Source: Planctomycetaceae bacterium (GTDB lineage Bacteria > Planctomycetota > Planctomycetia > Pirellulales > UBA1268). Taken from it: a stretch of DNA of 9,334 bases. A program made the translations under genes and the position numbers. Under the pieces are notes generated by a model, which worked only from the letters and a program-made list of their open reading frames with translations, was not told the DNA's origin and did no database searches. Below are positions 5,454-9,334 of the stretch, one piece after another; positions within the stretch are counted from its first letter, which is position 1, and each line of letters begins with the position of its first letter. The DNA lies in assembly GCA_030616935.1 (NCBI GenBank), contig JAUWWJ010000037.1, forward strand, positions 1-9,334. The letters are read 5' to 3'.

Positions 5454-6623
5454 GTGTTACCCCATCATTCGCGTCTTCAGGTCTCGTTCTGGTGCTGCCT
5501 CATGGCGAGCACGATTTCGGCGCAAGAAGTTGTTTGGGTGCAACCTGTTGATTCAGCACCATATGAAACACCTCTGAACAATACGGCAAATCAATGGACG
5601 CCGTATAGGGATGCCAGTCAACGAATTGATCTCCTCCCACCGGTCGATTTTAATCTTGAGCAGGATACATTCGCCAGCGAACCGATTGCTGATCTAGACC
5701 CGATTGAGCCAGGGTCCGGTCGACGGAAGAAGCCTAGCTTTGGTCGGGATGCTCCTTTGAGCATGGGTGGTTTCTGGGCTCCCAACACACCTGTTGTCAA
5801 TCAACCAGCAAACCTGCAAATGAATGCACAGTTTGCCCGGGTGGCCATGCCTCTTGGTATTCCAGAAGAAGGAAAACCGCTCTGGTTAGCGATTGCCAAG
5901 TTTGGGCGACTCGAGCTGGCAACAAATGCAATCCTACCTGATTCAGCGGAACCTGTACCAAGTCAATTCTGGCTAGTTGAAACCGGAGTCACTCACATTC
6001 GTCCTCTTGCCTCTGGCAGTACCGTTGGTGGTACATTCCTCTTTGGTTCGGCGAGTGACAAACCTTTTTATGCTGGTCGTGATCTGACGCTCATGTCAAT
6101 TCTCTTTGCAACCGTACCAGCACGAAACCAACGTGACGACTGGAGCTTTAGTCTTTTCTATTCACCAACATCTCAGTTGCCGTACCCTCTCCCAGGAATC
6201 GCTTACGTGTGGAAGCCCGATGAGACACTTGAGGCTAAAATTGGTTTGCCTGCTGGAATTGAATGGCGTCCAAATGAGGACTGGGAAGTGACCTTCAACT
6301 ACTTTCCACTTGTGAATGTAAATGCCATGGTGCGTCGACGTTTAGCTGACAAACTGTGGTTATTTGGTGGCTATCGCACTGATACGCAGATTTATTTTTT
6401 GGCTGATCGGCTGATTGAAAAAGAACGTTTCTATGTGTTCGACCAGCGTGCCGGTATTGGGCTTGATCAACAAATCGGAGCTGGCTTCAGCCTTGAGTTC
6501 CTCGCCTCCTACCTCTTTGACCGTGAACTTTTTCAAGGGACAAGCTTCACTTCTGGACGTACTGATGTCATAGAGTTTGACCCCGGCCTTGGCCTCTCCC
6601 TACAACTGCTGTGGAGAAGATAA
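5454..6623 (+). CDS. Probable outer-membrane beta-barrel protein, DUF6268-like
   Basis: The 389-residue product begins with a signal-like segment (LQVSFWCCLMASTISA, 8-23; cleavage probably before QE). A proline-rich, charged spacer follows to about residue 120. The rest alternates hydrophobic and aromatic residues as beta-barrels do: WKPDETLEAKIGLPAG (253-268), WRPNEDWEVTFNYFPL (271-286), KLWLFGGYRTDTQIYFLADR (300-319), and RFYVFDQRAGIGLDQQIG (325-342) before the C-terminal GLGLSLQLLWRR. From memory this pattern matches DUF6268 barrels common in planctomycetes; the cargo or role is unknown. The start is uncertain: GTG 5454 is the only usable early start after the in-frame TGA at 5433-5435 that keeps the signal segment, and no clear ribosome site precedes it. 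Its stop is 3 bp from that of the converging sulfatase gene. Confidence 0.8.
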   Translation: MLPHHSRLQVSFWCCLMASTISAQEVVWVQPVDSAPYETPLNNTANQWTPYRDASQRIDLLPPVDFNLEQDTFASEPIADLDPIEPGSGRRKKPSFGRDAPLSMGGFWAPNTPVVNQPANLQMNAQFARVAMPLGIPEEGKPLWLAIAKFGRLELATNAILPDSAEPVPSQFWLVETGVTHIRPLASGSTVGGTFLFGSASDKPFYAGRDLTLMSILFATVPARNQRDDWSFSLFYSPTSQLPYPLPGIAYVWKPDETLEAKIGLPAGIEWRPNEDWEVTFNYFPLVNVNAMVRRRLADKLWLFGGYRTDTQIYFLADRLIEKERFYVFDQRAGIGLDQQIGAGFSLEFLASYLFDRELFQGTSFTSGRTDVIEFDPGLGLSLQLLWRR

Positions 6624-6626
6624 CGA

Positions 6627-8192
6627 CTATTCGTAATTCCACTTCGTGATCCAAGGATCTGCAAATTGCCGTTGCATTGATTTGAGCTTTTCTTTGTATC
6701 TGAGAAGCACTGCTGCCTGATTTGGATCATCAGCAAGATTCACGGCCTCCTCTGGGTCTTCTGCAATGTGATACAGCTCAAACCTTGGACGGTGAATATA
6801 TTCTTGGACGGTCTTTGTTCCGTAGGGAGCGTCAAGGCTCCGCCGATACTGAGACTGCCAGCTACTGGCGGCCCAGAGATCGGAAGCAAAAGGGTAGGGA
6901 AGTGGATGCGCAATATTCCAAATGAGTTTCCAGTCATGATCCCGTATGGCTCTCATAGGATAATACATCTGAATTTCATGGAATGTATGTGATGCAAAAT
7001 GTGCATCATGAATTGGCATGTCTGTGTCAGACAGAATTGGAATCCAGGATCGTCCGTGATACGCTTCGAAACCTTTTCGAGGACCATGATTTTCATTCGC
7101 AGCATACGGTTTATCTTTCCAATATTCTTTTGGTGCCACCCAGTGCTTTGGACGCTGCTTTTGATGGTCAAGCTCGCCTGCAAAATCAAGTAATGACGGC
7201 GCGATGTCTGTGTGATTGACAATACTCTGAGTTCGTACTCCTCGTGCTTTTGAATACGGATCACGAACGACAAAAGGAACGCGAAGGCCAGGCTCATAGA
7301 CTGTTGTTTTTCCGCCAGAGAATGCCATGCCATGATCACTGGTAAAGAGAATGAGTGTTTTATCGAAGAGATCTGCTTCTTTCAAAATCTCAACAAGCCG
7401 TGCAAGCCCCTGATCAATGCGAGCACACGACTGGTAATACTGAGCAAGCTCACTACGAGTTTCTGGCGTATCGGGTAAGAAAGCTGGAATCTGCATGTCC
7501 TCAGACTCGAAAAAAACTTCCTTTATTCCTTTATGACTGCCTCGATTTTTTATGTTTCCAAAAAGATCTGGTTTCAGTTCCAAGGAAGAGTCTTCGTCAC
7601 GCCCACCTCCACGGTGGGGATCACTGGTGGCAAAGTAGAGGAAGAATGGCTTCTCACTTTTCGAATTGATAAACTCAGCGGAAACATCTGCCATCTGGAC
7701 TGCATTGCGTGGATTTCCGTGGAGTACGGTTTCAAAGTGATACACTTCCTCTGGCGCCACATGGTACTTTCCGATACGCGCGGTTCGGTACTCTGCTCGG
7801 GCTAAGGCTCGAGGAAGTGACAAGCTGACCACGTCATACCAACTTGCAAACTTATGAAAGTCATGCTGATGCCCGTACTGGCCATTGGCGTGATTATGTA
7901 ATCCAGACAGGATGACTGAACGGCTTGCTGAACAACTTGCTGTTGTTGCGAATGCGTTGTCGAACACAACCCCATCCGCCGCCATGGAATCGATAGCCGG
8001 AGTCACAGCAACGCGGTCACCGTAACAACCCAACGTTGGCGATTCATCATCTGTCACAAAGACAATGATGTTTCGTTCAGCTGCTTGGCTGGATTGCACA
8101 CAAAGAATGGTTGAAAGAACTGCAAAGAGAATGACACGCATGAATCCTTCTGGCCGAAAAATTTGGCTTGGTATGTGTGTGTTCATTTTCAT
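6627..8192 (-). CDS. Exported type I sulfatase, N-sulfoglucosamine sulfohydrolase-like
   Basis: This enzyme hydrolyses sulfate esters or sulfamates with a formylglycine made from Cys; it is probably periplasmic or secreted. From ATG 8192 it has 521 residues. A signal peptide starts at MRVILFAVLSTIL (18-30) and ends around SSQAAE (34-39). Active-site parts in order: DD 48-49 for Ca2+, CSASR (87-91; Cys87 becomes formylglycine), GKYH (141-144), SDPH (190-193), SDHG (285-288) and GGKTTVYEPG (293-302). ELYHIAEDPEEAVNLADDP (472-490) is the usual C-terminal signature. The motif has Ala where CxPSR enzymes have Pro; family rules allow this. Overall it resembles heparan N-sulfatase-type enzymes, but the substrate is unproven. 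ATG 8192 has GGAG (8204-8201) at 8 nt. ATG 8141, directly at the signal peptide with AGAAGG 4 nt upstream, is the main alternative; ATG 8222 lacks a ribosome site. An anaerobic or aerobic maturase must act elsewhere in the genome. It is divergent from cysD. Confidence 0.92.
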   Translation of the reverse strand: MKMNTHIPSQIFRPEGFMRVILFAVLSTILCVQSSQAAERNIIVFVTDDESPTLGCYGDRVAVTPAIDSMAADGVVFDNAFATTASCSASRSVILSGLHNHANGQYGHQHDFHKFASWYDVVSLSLPRALARAEYRTARIGKYHVAPEEVYHFETVLHGNPRNAVQMADVSAEFINSKSEKPFFLYFATSDPHRGGGRDEDSSLELKPDLFGNIKNRGSHKGIKEVFFESEDMQIPAFLPDTPETRSELAQYYQSCARIDQGLARLVEILKEADLFDKTLILFTSDHGMAFSGGKTTVYEPGLRVPFVVRDPYSKARGVRTQSIVNHTDIAPSLLDFAGELDHQKQRPKHWVAPKEYWKDKPYAANENHGPRKGFEAYHGRSWIPILSDTDMPIHDAHFASHTFHEIQMYYPMRAIRDHDWKLIWNIAHPLPYPFASDLWAASSWQSQYRRSLDAPYGTKTVQEYIHRPRFELYHIAEDPEEAVNLADDPNQAAVLLRYKEKLKSMQRQFADPWITKWNYE

Positions 8193-8200
8193 AAAAGAGG

Positions 8201-8204
8201 CTCC
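8201..8204 (-). promoter_or_regulatory. Ribosome binding site supporting the sulfatase start at 8192
   Basis: GGAG on the minus strand, 8 nt before ATG 8192. This start places 17 residues before the signal peptide core, an unusually long n-region. A second, closer-spaced site AGAAGG (8151-8146) serves ATG 8141, so the start is not settled. Confidence 0.45.
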
Positions 8205-8373
8205 AAACGTGGTGTTGAACATTCCACTAAATTACCTATGTTCACGATCTCCAAAAGTATGCCTAAAAAATACCGTAAGAAACCTGGAACTGTGGGCCGA
8301 GGAGGAATTGCTTCGTTTCCGTAATTTCCCCTACAGTACGAGAAATTCTTTGTTTTCCCAAACGTGAGAACCG

Positions 8374-9285
8374 ATGACCGCCTACTCGCTTACCCCCGTG
8401 CGTCAGCTTGACGCTGAAAGCATTCACATCATTCGCGAAGTCGCTGCTGAATTTGACAACCCTGTCATGCTTTACTCAATCGGCAAGGATTCGGCCGTTA
8501 TGGTTCGATTAGCCGAGAAGGCGTTCTATCCAGCCAAGCCACCATTTCCGCTTATGCATGTCGACACCACCTGGAAGTTCCAGGAGATGTATCAGTTGCG
8601 GGATAATTACATTGCGAAAGAATTGGGATTCAAACTCATTGTTCATGTCAATGAAGAAGGTCGGGCACAGGGAGTCAACCCTTTTACGCACGGCAGTAAA
8701 GTCCATACTGATATCATGAAGACGCAGGCTTTACGGCAAGCACTTGATACTCATCGTTTTGATGCAGCCTTCGGTGGAGCTCGGCGTGATGAAGAAAAAA
8801 GCCGTGCCAAGGAAAGAGTCTTTTCTTTCCGTGATGATTTTCATCGCTGGGATCCCAAAAACCAACGACCTGAATTATGGAATCTTTACAACACAAAGGT
8901 AAAGAAGAACGAAAGTATTCGAGTCTTCCCAATTTCAAACTGGACTGAACTCGATGTATGGCAGTACATCCATCTTGAGCAGATACCGATCGTACCGCTT
9001 TATTTCGCAAAAGAACGACCCATTGTCTGGCGAGAAGGTGTCATGATCATGGTCGATGACGATCGAATGCAATTGGAACCAAATGAAAAACCAGAAATGC
9101 GAAGAGTTCGCTTTCGTACCCTTGGCTGCTACCCACTGTCTGGCGCCGTTGACTCAACAGCCACTACGCTTCCTGAGATCATTCAGGAGATGCTACTGAC
9201 CACATTTTCAGAGCGACAAGGCAGGCTTATCGATAGCGATGAAGCCGGCTCAATGGAGAAGAAAAAGAGAGAGGGATACTTTTAA
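8374..9285 (+). CDS. cysD: Sulfate adenylyltransferase subunit 2
   Basis: CysD is the catalytic, PP-loop subunit of ATP sulfurylase, which makes adenylyl sulfate (APS) from ATP and sulfate with the GTPase CysN in the cytoplasm. At 303 residues it is about the size of the E. coli protein. The PP-loop is [10 protein letters not shown] (34-43). [17 protein letters not shown] (132-148), [13 protein letters not shown] (187-199), [14 protein letters not shown] (248-261) and the C-terminal KKKREGYF (296-303) are all characteristic and intact. ATG 8374 is preceded only by a weak GAGAA site. The next gene starts 3 bp after the stop, so the two are surely one operon. The 181-bp space to the divergent sulfatase start could hold shared regulatory sites; none was convincingly seen. 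APS feeds either cysteine synthesis or PAPS-dependent sulfation. Confidence 0.97.
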   Translation: MTAYSLTPVRQLDAESIHIIREVAAEFDNPVMLYSIGKDSAVMVRLAEKAFYPAKPPFPLMHVDTTWKFQEMYQLRDNYIAKELGFKLIVHVNEEGRAQGVNPFTHGSKVHTDIMKTQALRQALDTHRFDAAFGGARRDEEKSRAKERVFSFRDDFHRWDPKNQRPELWNLYNTKVKKNESIRVFPISNWTELDVWQYIHLEQIPIVPLYFAKERPIVWREGVMIMVDDDRMQLEPNEKPEMRRVRFRTLGCYPLSGAVDSTATTLPEIIQEMLLTTFSERQGRLIDSDEAGSMEKKKREGYF

Positions 9286-9288
9286 TCT

Positions 9289-9334
9289 ATGTCTCACCAA
9301 TCATCGCTTATTGCAACTGACATTGATGAATACC
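9289..9334 (+). CDS. cysN: Sulfate adenylyltransferase subunit 1, N-terminal fragment (CysN or CysNC)
   Basis: Fifteen codons are visible before the window ends: MSHQSSLIATDIDEY. This matches the typical CysN/CysNC N-terminus (MSHQS.LIA.DI..Y), and the position 3 bp after cysD fits the cysDN operon. CysN is the regulatory GTPase of ATP sulfurylase. Whether it is fused to APS kinase (CysNC) cannot be told because the GTPase and C-terminal domains lie outside. AGAGGG upstream lies rather far (about 13 nt) from the ATG, so translational coupling to cysD is plausible. Confidence 0.85.
   Translation, partial: MSHQSSLIATDIDEY

Noticed and set aside
5432..5551. Alternative ATG at 5432 in another frame giving a short signal-like N-terminus (MTHLWFYRV...)
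   Set aside because: It ends at 5551 without joining the barrel protein, has no ribosome site, and the downstream homologous frame is clearly the one open to 6623. A frameshift joining the two is not needed, since the real frame has its own signal segment.
6953..7339. 128-codon minus-strand ORF within the sulfatase gene
   Set aside because: It lies in another frame inside an intact sulfatase with all active-site motifs.
8223..8373. Shared operator between sulfatase and cysD
   Set aside because: I looked for inverted repeats and consensus promoter boxes and saw only short, unconvincing matches such as GGAA N9 TTCC.

Overview
The window looks like a chromosomal piece of a planctomycete with moderate G+C (roughly 45-50% in most genes by hand counts of sampled lines). 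Four gene types support this: a sigma-70 factor with the planctomycete-style 'PYLASLYQTRLLSKDEEQ' region 1.2, an exported type I sulfatase, an exported intradiol dioxygenase with a Tat-like signal, and an outer-membrane beta-barrel resembling the DUF6268 family. No rRNA, tRNA, insertion sequence, CRISPR array or phage gene was seen. The genus cannot be fixed from the sequence alone.

Layout. (1) 1-855, minus strand: a sigma-70 factor starting at GTG 855 and cut by the left window edge. (2) 856-1277: a 422-base divergent intergenic region with a 12-bp inverted repeat, an operator-like inverted repeat and a palindrome. (3) 1278-2780, plus: a photolyase of the DPRP / FeS-BCP (prokaryotic (6-4) photolyase) family in which all four expected iron-sulfur cysteines appear substituted. 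(4) 5222 down to 2950, minus: three consecutive genes, a PilT-type ATPase, an exported intradiol dioxygenase and a small secreted protein of unknown function. (5) 5454-6623, plus: a probable outer-membrane beta-barrel protein, divergent from pilT. (6) 8192 down to 6627, minus: an exported sulfatase whose stop lies 3 bp from the stop of the barrel gene. (7) 8374-9285, plus: cysD, followed after 3 bp by the first 15 codons of cysN or cysNC at the right edge.

How the genes may work together. The clearest pathway is sulfur: CysD with CysN activates sulfate to adenylyl sulfate, and the neighbouring divergent sulfatase could supply sulfate from sulfated glycans. This link is inferred from position only. 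The sigma factor and the photolyase are divergent and share a repeated motif in the same orientation relative to each gene, which raises a possible regulatory link. The pilT, dioxygenase and small-protein set may be co-transcribed but has no evident common function. The observation most worth a second look is the photolyase without recognisable Fe-S ligands.
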